DNA from: a virus
Reading direction: 5' to 3' (one strand)
Length of the DNA: 37,576 bases
Virus record (IMG/VR): IMGVR_UViG_3300005529_000070
Span: 1 to 37,576 of that record
The notes under the pieces are model-generated. The model saw nothing but the letters and a program-made list of their open reading frames with translations, had not been told where the DNA came from and did not search any database. How positions within the stretch are numbered: the first letter of the stretch is position 1; every line of letters starts with the position of its first letter. Positions 15,693 to 23,393 of this stretch are shown here, piece after piece. Both the position numbers and the translations under genes were made by a program.

Positions 15693-17060
15693 TCACCGAC
15701 GATGAGCAGGCCACTTCTCCTGTAAGGCAGTTAGCATTGGAATGATCGGCCACTGTTTGTTTTTCTGGCGCCAGAGCTTCACGGAGCTAGCCCAAGGGAA
15801 AGACTCGCCTTCAGCAAGGTGTCTCCACATAGGCATTTCTGGAACCAGGCACCAGCATTCCTTACCAATGGCTCCAGCCGCGTCTACTACAGCGGTCGTC
15901 ACGCTCACCACGATGTCTAACTGAGAAAGCAATGCAATCGTCTGGTCATAGTCCCAGAAACGGCTGCCCCATTCCCAGTCATGGATCTTCACGCCGTACT
16001 TTTCTTCCGCTCCTTTAACCCCGTCGGCGTCTTTGTATTGAAGACTCACCCATTGGGCATCAATACCCTTGAACAAGGGAGCAAAGGTATCCAGGGTCAC
16101 AGAACGCCTGTAGGTCCCGGTCTTTGGGATACCACCTGTCCACGCTATTCCTATCTTTGGCTTCTTCTCATTGAGAAGCACTCCCCATTGGGCTGACATA
16201 TCGGGTCGTGGGATGAGATAGGGCTTCCCGTGAAAGTCAGAGTCTTTATTCCTATAGAACTTTGGTAACTCTCCCAAAGCCACTCGAGCGTCGAACGACT
16301 GACTGTGCGCCCAGGTCCTGGCCTCTTCAGGTTTGTACCTGGTTCCGTACACCATAGCCGTCGGGAAAGACCTCTGGAAGAGAGGCGCTAGTCTCTTATC
16401 AACCTCCAGAGTCACCGTCTTGCAGTCGCGGATCAGGTCGGGCAGACAGGAAGCGAAGGAAATCTCGTCGCCCAAACCCTGTTCTCCGTAACACACGACG
16501 TTAAGACCTTTGGTGCCGTCCCATCGGGACTCGTTGCCGTACTTCATCTCCTTCCGGTTCTTCTCGGTCCCCAGATTGGCCTGGTAGTCCCTCCAGCCTT
16601 CTCGCCACCTTCTTGTGGCTAGATAGGCCATTCCCCTGTTGACTCTCGCATCCACCAGTTCGGGATTTTCGGCAAGAGCTCTATTGGATAGAGCAATACA
16701 TTGCTCGAAGTCACCACGGTGAAGGGCTGACATCGACAGTCCCTCAAGAGCATTCGGAAAGTCCGGTTTTAGCTTTACCGCTTTCCTGAAGTGCTCATCC
16801 GCCAGCTCATCTTTCTGCACTTCATGGAAGCATTTCCCCATGTTGTGCCAGGCAGCGGCGTTAATAGGTCTTATATCCGCCGATCGCTTGATGATGTTGT
16901 AGGCGAGCCCGTAGGAGCCCTCCTGCATCAAGGCGTATCCAAGCATGAAGAGGGCTTCACCGTCGTCGAAGTCCTCATCCAACCTTTTGAAGAGTCTTTT
17001 AGCTGCCTCGGGGTAGTTTTTTTCGTCTAGGTATTTTTTTGCTTCTTTTAAGAGGCTAAT
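15693..17060 (-). CDS. TPR-domain glycosyltransferase (GT41/GT9-like), ATT start
   Basis: A protein of about 455 residues if started at ATT 17060 (429 from TTG 16982). The first 165 residues form TPR-like helical pairs; then comes a GT-B-type catalytic part with YGEQGLGDEISFASCLPDL (split around residue 193), PKIGIAWTGG and a C-terminal VSVTTAVVDAAGAIG loop, as in bacterial O-GlcNAc-transferase-like enzymes. ATT is chosen because GGAGGG lies four bases upstream and the added residues LLKEAKKYLDEKNYPEAAKRL complete the first TPR helix; TTG 16982 would cut it. Likely glycosylates protein or lipid-linked acceptors. Confidence 0.8.
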   Translation of the reverse strand: MSLLKEAKKYLDEKNYPEAAKRLFKRLDEDFDDGEALFMLGYALMQEGSYGLAYNIIKRSADIRPINAAAWHNMGKCFHEVQKDELADEHFRKAVKLKPDFPNALEGLSMSALHRGDFEQCIALSNRALAENPELVDARVNRGMAYLATRRWREGWRDYQANLGTEKNRKEMKYGNESRWDGTKGLNVVCYGEQGLGDEISFASCLPDLIRDCKTVTLEVDKRLAPLFQRSFPTAMVYGTRYKPEEARTWAHSQSFDARVALGELPKFYRNKDSDFHGKPYLIPRPDMSAQWGVLLNEKKPKIGIAWTGGIPKTGTYRRSVTLDTFAPLFKGIDAQWVSLQYKDADGVKGAEEKYGVKIHDWEWGSRFWDYDQTIALLSQLDIVVSVTTAVVDAAGAIGKECWCLVPEMPMWRHLAEGESFPWASSVKLWRQKNKQWPIIPMLTALQEKWPAHRR

Positions 17061-17070
17061 TCAGCCCTCC

Positions 17071-17466
17071 CTATCCGTCAGAAAGCGTGTCTCTCCATCC
17101 GGCAATTGAAACCTTTTGGGTTACGGAAGCGAGCGGCGTCCCGAAATCGACAACCAGGGGGACGCCCTTCTTGCCCATGAGGTTCACAACCCAAGTATCC
17201 TGAACCGATACACCCAGCGCCGCGATGATGTCCCAACTCGCGACCACGGTGCCGCCGATAGAGGCGTGGCGGACGTTCAGGGTGGACGTATACGCAGCAG
17301 CAGCGGCATTTCGCTCTGACCAGCCCAACTGGGTCATGTGGATTCTCTCCTTGGCCGCAGGCGTGGGAGAGCTCACCGCGAGAGTCGTACCAGAGGCCGT
17401 TGTGTTATTGGCGCTCCAGTTGTTCCCCAGTGAGTCAATGATTAATGCCTTATCGCGGAAAGCCAT
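17071..17466 (-). CDS. Small beta-rich virion-like protein
   Basis: A 131-residue beta-rich protein (ALIIDSLGNN, AVSSPTPAAKERI, VASWDIIAALGVS, WVVNLMGKKGVPLVVDFG). No family is recognised. Composition resembles capsid decoration or small tail proteins; it is embedded in the glycan island but probably belongs to the virion. A GGGGC lies ahead of ATG 17466, two bases past the preceding stop. Confidence 0.65.
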   Translation of the reverse strand: MAFRDKALIIDSLGNNWSANNTTASGTTLAVSSPTPAAKERIHMTQLGWSERNAAAAAYTSTLNVRHASIGGTVVASWDIIAALGVSVQDTWVVNLMGKKGVPLVVDFGTPLASVTQKVSIAGWRDTLSDG

Positions 17467-17467
17467 A

Positions 17468-17809
17468 TCAGCCCCAGTGCATTTTTGAAGTTGTTTTTAG
17501 GTAACGATACTCAGGCTGGTTTAAGAGCCTGTAGACCGCTTTCTCGTGATCCTTGTTATAGACATCTACCCCGTACTCGTTCAGCCACTTCTCGATCACG
17601 ATATTGGGGATCGTGGCGTACTTCCACCAACTATCCTTAATCCCGTCCTTCGTGAATTGATCGTCATTCTGTAAGACTTTATTGGCGTCCAGAATCAGAC
17701 CAACATCATGCTGCTCTCTATGGACAACAGTCGTGTCAGTCTCGGGGACGTAATCGACGCTGGTTGTGATCCCGGTTAAGGGGTCGTATTCAAGAAGTCT
17801 TTTCGACAT
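17468..17809 (-). CDS. Conserved phage protein (YDPLTG motif)
   Basis: A 113-residue protein starting MSKRLLEYDPLTGITT and containing GIKDSWWKYATIPN and EYGVDVYNKDHEKAVYRLLNQPEYRYLKTT. This pattern is familiar from uncharacterised phage proteins found in structural or neck regions. I start at ATG 17809; an in-frame TTG at 17815 is less likely. It overlaps the oxygenase end by 20 bases. Function unknown. Confidence 0.7.
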   Translation of the reverse strand: MSKRLLEYDPLTGITTSVDYVPETDTTVVHREQHDVGLILDANKVLQNDDQFTKDGIKDSWWKYATIPNIVIEKWLNEYGVDVYNKDHEKAVYRLLNQPEYRYLKTTSKMHWG

Positions 17810-18599
17810 ATCCAAACGGGTTATTGATTCTTATGGACCCGTGCATAGAGACTCTATGGGTCGGTTTCCTAGTGTCTCCTCGTCGGTGAAAACCGTAGAC
17901 ATTCGCTACAACTAAAGTATCCGCCTCTACGGTCACAGGCTCGGGTGTGTACTCGAGCTCATGTAATTCCTCCGGGCTTATCCGGAAGCTTCCCTCTCTA
18001 TGCCCAGGCCCCCTCCACTCCTCAGCCGCTCCGCGCTTTAGGTCTTTTACCCTGTCGGCGTGCCACTGAATCAGTCTTTCAGTAAGCACCGGAGACTTTG
18101 GCACATACCAGAACGGCCCCTCGTCCAGACTCACTGAATGCGGGAAGTACCAGAACTTCACGCAAGGGAAAAACGTATCGCTGTGGAAGACTTTTTGCTC
18201 ATCGCCATCTTCGGGCAGGTTGTACAAATGTTGTAGATACGAATTCCCGACAAACAGGTTCTGTGCTTCTCCCCGAGCAACTGGCTGGAAAAGGGGCGCA
18301 ATGACGTTCCATATCGGCGTCATCGCATGAGCAGCAAGGCTATTAGGATGGCTTCCAATCCTGGACTCGTTGCTCTGCCCATCCTTGATGGCGCTTTTCT
18401 CGGCCTGGGCTTTTATTTCTCCCGCTACTGCCTTCCCCAAAAAATTCTCTATTCGAATCATCCCGGAGTTCAATAACTCAGAGGGAGTCATATACGACCC
18501 GGCTACCCTGTGGGCCTCGATCATCCTTGGGACATGAATATCCAAAAGCTCGGGCTGTAGGTCATATCTTTTGTTTTTCCCGAACCTCGCGAAACTCAC
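17790..18599 (-). CDS. Phytanoyl-CoA-dioxygenase-like Fe(II)/2OG oxygenase
   Basis: A 269-residue oxygenase of the PhyH type. Iron ligands: H139 and D141 in VFHSDTF and a distal H238 in YGFHRRGD, with R249 (THRVS) a likely 2-oxoglutarate anchor; GPFWYVPKSP (161-170) is the typical intervening strand. The substrate is unknown; in this context it may hydroxylate a sugar, lipid or virion component, or a nucleobase. GTG 18599 overlaps the methyltransferase stop (GTGA). An in-frame GTG 15 bases earlier is also possible. Confidence 0.8.
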   Translation of the reverse strand: MSFARFGKNKRYDLQPELLDIHVPRMIEAHRVAGSYMTPSELLNSGMIRIENFLGKAVAGEIKAQAEKSAIKDGQSNESRIGSHPNSLAAHAMTPIWNVIAPLFQPVARGEAQNLFVGNSYLQHLYNLPEDGDEQKVFHSDTFFPCVKFWYFPHSVSLDEGPFWYVPKSPVLTERLIQWHADRVKDLKRGAAEEWRGPGHREGSFRISPEELHELEYTPEPVTVEADTLVVANVYGFHRRGDTRKPTHRVSMHGSIRINNPFGYVEKTS

Positions 18600-19138
18600 A
18601 ACCTGAAACTCCACACGGGGTAAAACTTCCCGTCGGTAAATTTCTCTCCTTGGTGAACATCTGGCTTAGGAAATACCTCGTTCACGGCTCTCATAAGGCC
18701 TTGGTATGCCGCCGAATAGTCGTGCCCGCAGATCAACCCCCCGACCATGATCTTCGGCCTCCAGGCAGCAATATCCTTTCTTACAGAATCGTAATCATGC
18801 TTGGCATCGATAAACACGAAGTCCAGGCTTTTATCTTCGTAGAGCTTCGCCGCCTCCCACGAGAGAGACGCATGGAGCTTGCCAATCGTTTTCCCCATCA
18901 GAGGCCCAAGATTGGAGAGCGCCTGACCATCTCCGTTCTTGATATCCACACCGTCTACAACGCACTGAGCGCCAGCATTGATGAGCTCGACCCCCAGATA
19001 TGCGAGAGACTGCCCGTGTAACGTCCCCAGTTCTACGCCTCTAGTCGCGCGCTTCTTGGCGGCTAGTTCTTTGGCGAGGTCTGCATAAAATTCAGGCCAT
19101 GTGAAACAGCCGTCTATGCTTTTGTAGAAGTGCTCCAT
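18596..19138 (-). CDS. TylF/Methyltransf_24-type methyltransferase
   Basis: A 180-residue SAM methyltransferase of the kind used in sugar and natural-product O-methylation. Motifs: VELGTLHGQS (35-44, SAM loop), VDGVDI (61-66), FIDAKHDYDSVRKDI (109-123) with a metal-binding Asp, and GHDY (138-141). ATG 19138 is used because the frame upstream passes through the capsid terminator; GGAAG precedes it by three bases. First gene of the glycan island. Confidence 0.85.
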   Translation of the reverse strand: MEHFYKSIDGCFTWPEFYADLAKELAAKKRATRGVELGTLHGQSLAYLGVELINAGAQCVVDGVDIKNGDGQALSNLGPLMGKTIGKLHASLSWEAAKLYEDKSLDFVFIDAKHDYDSVRKDIAAWRPKIMVGGLICGHDYSAAYQGLMRAVNEVFPKPDVHQGEKFTDGKFYPVWSFRL

Positions 19139-19151
19139 ATCTTCCAAACTG

Positions 19152-19185
19152 GATAAGAAAACGGGAGGGGGTTTGCCCCTCCCGT
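19152..19185 (-). terminator. Strong terminator after major capsid gene
   Basis: On the leftward strand ACGGGAGGGG, loop CAAAC, CCCCTCCCGT make a perfect 10-bp stem followed by TTTCTT. It begins 8 bases past the capsid stop and separates high-level capsid expression from the glycan island. Confidence 0.9.
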
Positions 19186-19192
19186 CCATACG

Positions 19193-20167
19193 TTACGACG
19201 TGGCGAGGTCCGTGACCTTGCCTGAAGCAGCTTCGTTTCGACTTACCAGCGTGTATTCCGCGAGGATCATGCGCTGGATGTTGTCACCCGTCACCGCCAA
19301 CTGAACGGACTGGAAGGGTCGGAGATAAGCCACCGCCCAGTAGTTCATATCGAGAACGCTGATAGTTCTGTCTCGATTGAAACGGCTTGGAATGACCTTC
19401 AACGTCCCGAAGTCGCTGACATACGCATCCGCCGCAGCGACGATCTTTGCTTGACCGCCGGCCTGCTGGAAGATGTTGTTGGTCAGAATCCCAGAGAAGC
19501 CCGAGACTTTCACTTTGTTGTAAGGGCCAACAAGGATCGTGTCCGGGTTTCCACCAGCGTTCCACGCCGCGCGGATGATTGCCTTAACCGCAGCTTCCGT
19601 CACGGTCGCCACAGCCGAGTTGTCAACCGGCGCGGTGGTGCCCGTACCAGTGACGAAACCAACCGTCGCCGGAGAACCACCCGACCCGAGAGTCGTGTTG
19701 TTGGACGAGAGCCACGACTCGAGAGACGCCGACACACGAGCGGTCGCCGTGGTGCCCGCCACAAAACCGTTGTTCTGGCTGAGGGCAGACTCCATGTCCC
19801 GCTTCATCTGCAGGCCGTACTTGACGATCTGGAAGGCCATCTCGTTCGCACGACCAGCGGTGTTTACAGCTTGCGCCGTACCCGATACCTGGAATGCGTA
19901 CTGCGCGATTTCGCAGTAGTTGAACACTCGGGTCGTCGGGTTGACCGCCGTGTTCGACGGGTTGTTGCCTTCAACCGCCTGGTTGGTTGCGACGGCAGAC
20001 GGAATCTTGTCGATCTGCCACTCATGTTTCGTATTGCGCGCGGTCTCCCGAGCGGTGGCGTTAAGAAAGGGCGTTTCCGTTGGACTAATGCGATAAATCA
20101 TGTCCGTGAGGTCTTCACGGATACCAATTTGCTGGTACGTTGCGTACGTACCTACAGGGTTAGCCAT
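19193..20167 (-). CDS. Major capsid protein, SU10 type
   Basis: A 324-residue capsid protein of the SU10 MCP family (HK97 fold). Recognised from the N-terminal IREDLTDMIYRISPTETPF, the EWQIDK loop, QYAFQVSGTAQAV, and the C-terminal ILVGPYNKVKVSGFSG and VSDFGTLKVIPSRF followed by YWAVAYLRPFQSVQLA. CGGAGG precedes the ATG inside a long A-rich leader, consistent with high expression. It follows the scaffold gene and is closed off by a strong terminator. Confidence 0.9.
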   Translation of the reverse strand: MANPVGTYATYQQIGIREDLTDMIYRISPTETPFLNATARETARNTKHEWQIDKIPSAVATNQAVEGNNPSNTAVNPTTRVFNYCEIAQYAFQVSGTAQAVNTAGRANEMAFQIVKYGLQMKRDMESALSQNNGFVAGTTATARVSASLESWLSSNNTTLGSGGSPATVGFVTGTGTTAPVDNSAVATVTEAAVKAIIRAAWNAGGNPDTILVGPYNKVKVSGFSGILTNNIFQQAGGQAKIVAAADAYVSDFGTLKVIPSRFNRDRTISVLDMNYWAVAYLRPFQSVQLAVTGDNIQRMILAEYTLVSRNEAASGKVTDLATS

Positions 20168-20195
20168 TGGCTACCTCCGTTTGTTGTTTTTGTTT

Positions 20196-21197
20196 TTAGA
20201 GTCTTCCGGACTCGAGCATCTGCAGGATTACATCCTGGGCAGCGTCTCTAGAGCCGGTCTTGTTCAAGCGCGCCATGCTGTCCTTCAACCTGTCGGCGTC
20301 GGGGTTGGGCTTCTCGGCCGTGCCTGGCTTTTGAACCTTGGGCACTTGTGCAACCCGCTTCTCCACGGTCTTTGGCTTGGCTGATTGGTACTCTCTCCAT
20401 TTGAGAGCATCGTTCAGCACTTCAATCGCCCGGTGATCGGTGATGGCGTTTACTTCTTGTTGTTGAAACCCGTATTGGTCCACAGCACCTTTAAGAATTT
20501 TCCCGTAAAGGTCGTTATTCCAACCCGGCACTCTTTCCTGAAGCTTCTCTACGGCTTCCCGAGCCTGCTTGTTAAAGACTTCTTTTGCTTGAAGCTCGCG
20601 CTGCTGTTGGGCTTGGCGGAGTTCAGCTTCGATGCCTTGTAAAGCCTGCTGGAACTGCAACTGCTTGAAAAACTCTTGTTGAGCTCTTGAGGGGTCTTCG
20701 GCCGCTAGTTTGTTGAGGTCAACCGATTCGACTCCGGCGACTTTCTCAACATACTTTTTATAAGCCTCCAACCTCGTCAGATACTCTTTTTCTCTCGTTT
20801 CAATTTCAGACTTCACCTTGGATTGCGCTTCCTCGCGTTCCTTTGCGAGCTGCTGCATCTTCTGGGTGTAGTCGAAACCCTTCTGTGCTAGCTCGAGGAC
20901 TTCCGGCTCGAGCTTTTCCAACTCTTCACCCTTGTACTTGAGTTTGAGCTTCCGTGGTTCGGGAGCTTCTTCTTCGGGTGTTTCTTCTGCCTTTTCCTCG
21001 GCGGCTTCCGTTTCCGGCTTAGCCTCTTCGGTTTTGGCTTCAGCAGACTTGAACTTCCCTTTCTCGTCTCTAGGCTGTTCTGGTGCTTTTTCTTCTGCCT
21101 CTAGAGCTTGGGAAAGAATTCCTACTGCCTCGTGCGGATTCATCGCTTCTGGTAATGCGGGCTGCTCTGGGGCTTGGCCCTGAACTTCGTCTGCCAC
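20196..21197 (-). CDS. Capsid scaffolding protein
   Basis: A 333-residue, highly charged protein directly before the capsid gene. The N-terminal third is an acidic, disordered Glu/Ala/Pro/Lys region (about 20-85), the middle is a long coiled coil (QKMQQLAKEREEAQSK to about residue 210), and the C-terminus is basic (about 280-330), as expected for a capsid-binding tail. GTG 21197 is taken because AAGGAG sits five bases before it; an in-frame GTG at 21203 overlaps that site. A small hairpin (GCCGTT-CT-AACGGC) lies just upstream. Confidence 0.8.
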   Translation of the reverse strand: MADEVQGQAPEQPALPEAMNPHEAVGILSQALEAEEKAPEQPRDEKGKFKSAEAKTEEAKPETEAAEEKAEETPEEEAPEPRKLKLKYKGEELEKLEPEVLELAQKGFDYTQKMQQLAKEREEAQSKVKSEIETREKEYLTRLEAYKKYVEKVAGVESVDLNKLAAEDPSRAQQEFFKQLQFQQALQGIEAELRQAQQQRELQAKEVFNKQAREAVEKLQERVPGWNNDLYGKILKGAVDQYGFQQQEVNAITDHRAIEVLNDALKWREYQSAKPKTVEKRVAQVPKVQKPGTAEKPNPDADRLKDSMARLNKTGSRDAAQDVILQMLESGRL

Positions 21198-21266
21198 TTT
21201 CACTCCTTGGCCGTTAGAACGGCTCTTGTTATTTACTGCTTAGCAGCGGTTGGTCAGAGACTCCGC

Positions 21267-21470
21267 TTACTTGAGTTTTTGCTTGTTAGACCCTGCTGGA
21301 TTGCCGTTCTTCAAAACGCCGTTCTTTGACCCGATCTGCGCACCGTCGAGACTAGAACGGGTCTGGAGTACTGGAAACCGTTTCGGGCCGCTAGCAGTTG
21401 GTACTTCACCGTTGAAGCCGTTGTTGGAGCAGGCTTCCTGGAGATAGGTAGGTTGTCCGTTCTTGCTCAT
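21267..21470 (-). CDS. Small Asn/Gly-rich protein
   Basis: A 67-residue polar protein with little predicted order (MSKNGQPTYLQ, NNGFNGEVPTASGPKRF, KNGNPAGSNKQ). The ATG overlaps the previous stop (ATGA). Possibly a minor virion or head-completion protein, by position only. Confidence 0.55.
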   Translation of the reverse strand: MSKNGQPTYLQEACSNNGFNGEVPTASGPKRFPVLQTRSSLDGAQIGSKNGVLKNGNPAGSNKQKLK

Positions 21471-21634
21471 TTGCCGCTCCCATACCCGCGGACTTTCGCC
21501 ACCGCCTGCGACACAGAGTAACCGTGCGTAGTCGGGTGACGACCCTCCGGCTTGGTGACGTACTTCTGTTTTGAAAGTTTCGAGGTCGCTGAGTCCTTGT
21601 GAGTCGGCCCCGACTTGGTTTTGGTGACTGGCAT
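21467..21634 (-). CDS. Small basic Thr/His/Lys protein
   Basis: A 55-residue basic protein (MPVTKTKSGPTHKDS; YVTKPEGRHPTTHGYSVSQAV). It has an excellent ribosome-binding site (AAGGAG, six bases from ATG) and overlaps its successor by ATGA. Function unknown. Confidence 0.65.
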   Translation of the reverse strand: MPVTKTKSGPTHKDSATSKLSKQKYVTKPEGRHPTTHGYSVSQAVAKVRGYGSGK

Positions 21635-21652
21635 TTTTTCTCCTTATTTGCT

Positions 21653-21955
21653 TCAGTTGAAAGAAAGCGCGTCTTTCACGCGCTGCGCGATCGTCCTTTG
21701 CCGTAACTGTTCTTCGGCTAGAAGGCCGGTGTTTACTACGCTTTTCAATTCGTCTAGCAGGTCGTGAAGGGCTTCATACTTGTCTAAGAGTCGAAGCCTT
21801 AATTTATCGTCCGCAATCCCGGCGGATCTCATTCCTGCCAATAGAGCTCGGTCGATCTTGTCCACCGACTGTTTGAAGACCGGATTCTCCAAGACTTCCC
21901 TGGCGTGACCCGCCTTTCGGATCTCTTCGGCTAAAAGCTGTTCTTCAGCGTCCAT
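21653..21955 (-). CDS. Small helical protein
   Basis: A 100-residue, almost wholly helical charged protein (EEQLLAEEIRKAG, KLRLRLLDKYEALHDLLDELK). No motif. It shares its first base with the last base of the preceding gene. Located between fibre-type genes and the scaffold; a chaperone or assembly factor is possible but unsupported. Confidence 0.65.
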   Translation of the reverse strand: MDAEEQLLAEEIRKAGHAREVLENPVFKQSVDKIDRALLAGMRSAGIADDKLRLRLLDKYEALHDLLDELKSVVNTGLLAEEQLRQRTIAQRVKDALSFN

Positions 21956-22407
21956 TACAGTCCAAGCAGAAGCACCTCTATATCTTCTTCGTCATCACTT
22001 TCATTCAGGAAGTCGTAGATCGGCATTAGGTCTACGGCTGTCAGTTCGATTTCCCGTCTTAGCTCTGAAGCTCGCTCTCTCAGAGAGTCAAGGTTGGCCA
22101 GAACCCCTAAAGGAACCTTCTGGACCGAGACCTTCTTCTCTACGGTCTCGATTTTCTTTTCGATCTTCTTGAGCTTTGTCTGATCCCTCTTTAACTTGAG
22201 CTCAAGCTTTACTTTTTCGACTTCCGCTTCTTTGGGAGACTTCCAGGCGAGGAAGGTGATTAACCCGCCCGCCCCTCCTCTTGCTGCCGGAGGCGGAATT
22301 ACGACCGCAGCCGCCCCGTTCCCATAACCCAGAGTTACTAAGTGGTTCTGATCTCCTATGAAAACCCCAAGCCCGTTGGTGACTACTGCACCAGCGGACC
22401 CGATCAT
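21955..22407 (-). CDS. Beta-start, coiled-coil structural protein
   Basis: A 150-residue protein. The N-terminus is a repetitive Gly/Val/Ala region (GSAGAVVTNGLGVFIGDQN, PPPAARGGAGGLITFLAW), the middle a Lys/Glu coiled coil (about 57-120), the end acidic (ESDDEEDIE). It starts inside the end of the repeat-fibre gene (ATGA), suggesting joint assembly with it. Confidence 0.6.
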   Translation of the reverse strand: MIGSAGAVVTNGLGVFIGDQNHLVTLGYGNGAAAVVIPPPAARGGAGGLITFLAWKSPKEAEVEKVKLELKLKRDQTKLKKIEKKIETVEKKVSVQKVPLGVLANLDSLRERASELRREIELTAVDLMPIYDFLNESDDEEDIEVLLLGL

Positions 22408-23393
22408 GTCGCTCTACTTACGCTCGACGGAGTAGTGCTATCCAGGGTTAGGGTTGTAGCTACAGCCGAGTGATCCAGTTTCTTAATGGTCATGGTTACA
22501 CCGGAGACTGTTTTCTCGGTGTGATGACCCAACAGTTCGTAAAGGATCTGAGCAGGGGTCCCAGCAGCCCCATTGGCCCTGTAGGACTCGGAGATGGTGC
22601 TTACGAAGTCTCCAGTCGTCCCGCCGACGTTTCCGACCACTGAACCAACAGACCCGCCCACGTTTCCGGTGACGCTCGAGGCTAGAACGCTTGCAAGGAC
22701 TGACCCAACGGAACCGCCGACATTGCCAATGACCGAAGCGACCGAGCCGCCCACGTTCCCTACAACGCTTCCGACCGACCCGCCGACGTTACCGGTAACA
22801 CTGTTAGCCAGAACCGAAGTCGCGACGGAGTTAACCGAACCCCCGACGTTACCCACGACACTTCCGACTGAGCCTCCGACGTTCCCGGAGACTGAGGCTA
22901 CCGAACCACCGACATTCCCAGTGACGCTCCCGACAGCTCCCCCGACGTTTCCAACCACCGATCCTACGGAGCCGCCGACGTTACCTGTTACAGACCCCAC
23001 CGCCCCGCCGACATTTCCAGTCACTGAGGAAACAGTGATGTCTAACTGAACCTCTTTCATCGCAGGCGCCACGCTAAGAGTCGTGGTGTTGGCGTAGAGG
23101 GTCAGGATTACGGTGTCTACACCAGCGGCGGTTGAGTAAGCCGCGTCCGGAACGTCTACTCTGTAAAGGCCTGGTGCGCCTGTTCCATCTACCTCGATAG
23201 CCCCGCCGCTCGACCACGCGACTGAAGTGTTAGAAAGGGCCGAGCAGTTGGTGGTGACGTTTCCTTGTCTAGTTCTGGTGTAACCAATCAATAGCTGATT
23301 GATAGTTACACCAGTTTTAGCCGTCCCCGCCGTTTTCTCAACGAGGTTGAAATACTCAGTCCTGCTGGTAGTGCCTGACTTGACTGAGCTCAT
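22404..23393 (-). CDS. Fibre-like protein with 11-residue GNVGG repeats
   Basis: A 329-residue protein. The first 120 residues form a beta-rich attachment domain (GVTINQLLIGYTR, GLYRVDVPDAAY). Residues 123-261 comprise eleven copies of an 11-residue repeat SVxGNVGGxVx, broken twice by 9-residue units (SVATSVLAN and SVLASVLAS). Such Gly-Asn-Val repeats likely fold as a trimeric beta-fibre. A short C-terminal knob follows (EILYELLGHHTE and LTLDSTTPS region). Probably a head- or neck-attached fibre, given its place among head genes. Confidence 0.75.
   Translation of the reverse strand: MSSVKSGTTSRTEYFNLVEKTAGTAKTGVTINQLLIGYTRTRQGNVTTNCSALSNTSVAWSSGGAIEVDGTGAPGLYRVDVPDAAYSTAAGVDTVILTLYANTTTLSVAPAMKEVQLDITVSSVTGNVGGAVGSVTGNVGGSVGSVVGNVGGAVGSVTGNVGGSVASVSGNVGGSVGSVVGNVGGSVNSVATSVLANSVTGNVGGSVGSVVGNVGGSVASVIGNVGGSVGSVLASVLASSVTGNVGGSVGSVVGNVGGTTGDFVSTISESYRANGAAGTPAQILYELLGHHTEKTVSGVTMTIKKLDHSAVATTLTLDSTTPSSVSRAT
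22611..23027 (-). repeat. Eleven tandem 33-bp coding repeats
   Basis: Encodes residues 123-261 of the fibre-like protein: units of SV-x-GNVGG-x-V-x, with two 27-bp interruptions after the sixth and ninth units. Synonymous positions vary between units, so the array is old or selected at protein level. Confidence 0.9.

Noticed and set aside
19451-20251. 266-codon rightward frame
   Set aside because: Antisense to the major capsid gene; Arg/Val-rich and not protein-like.
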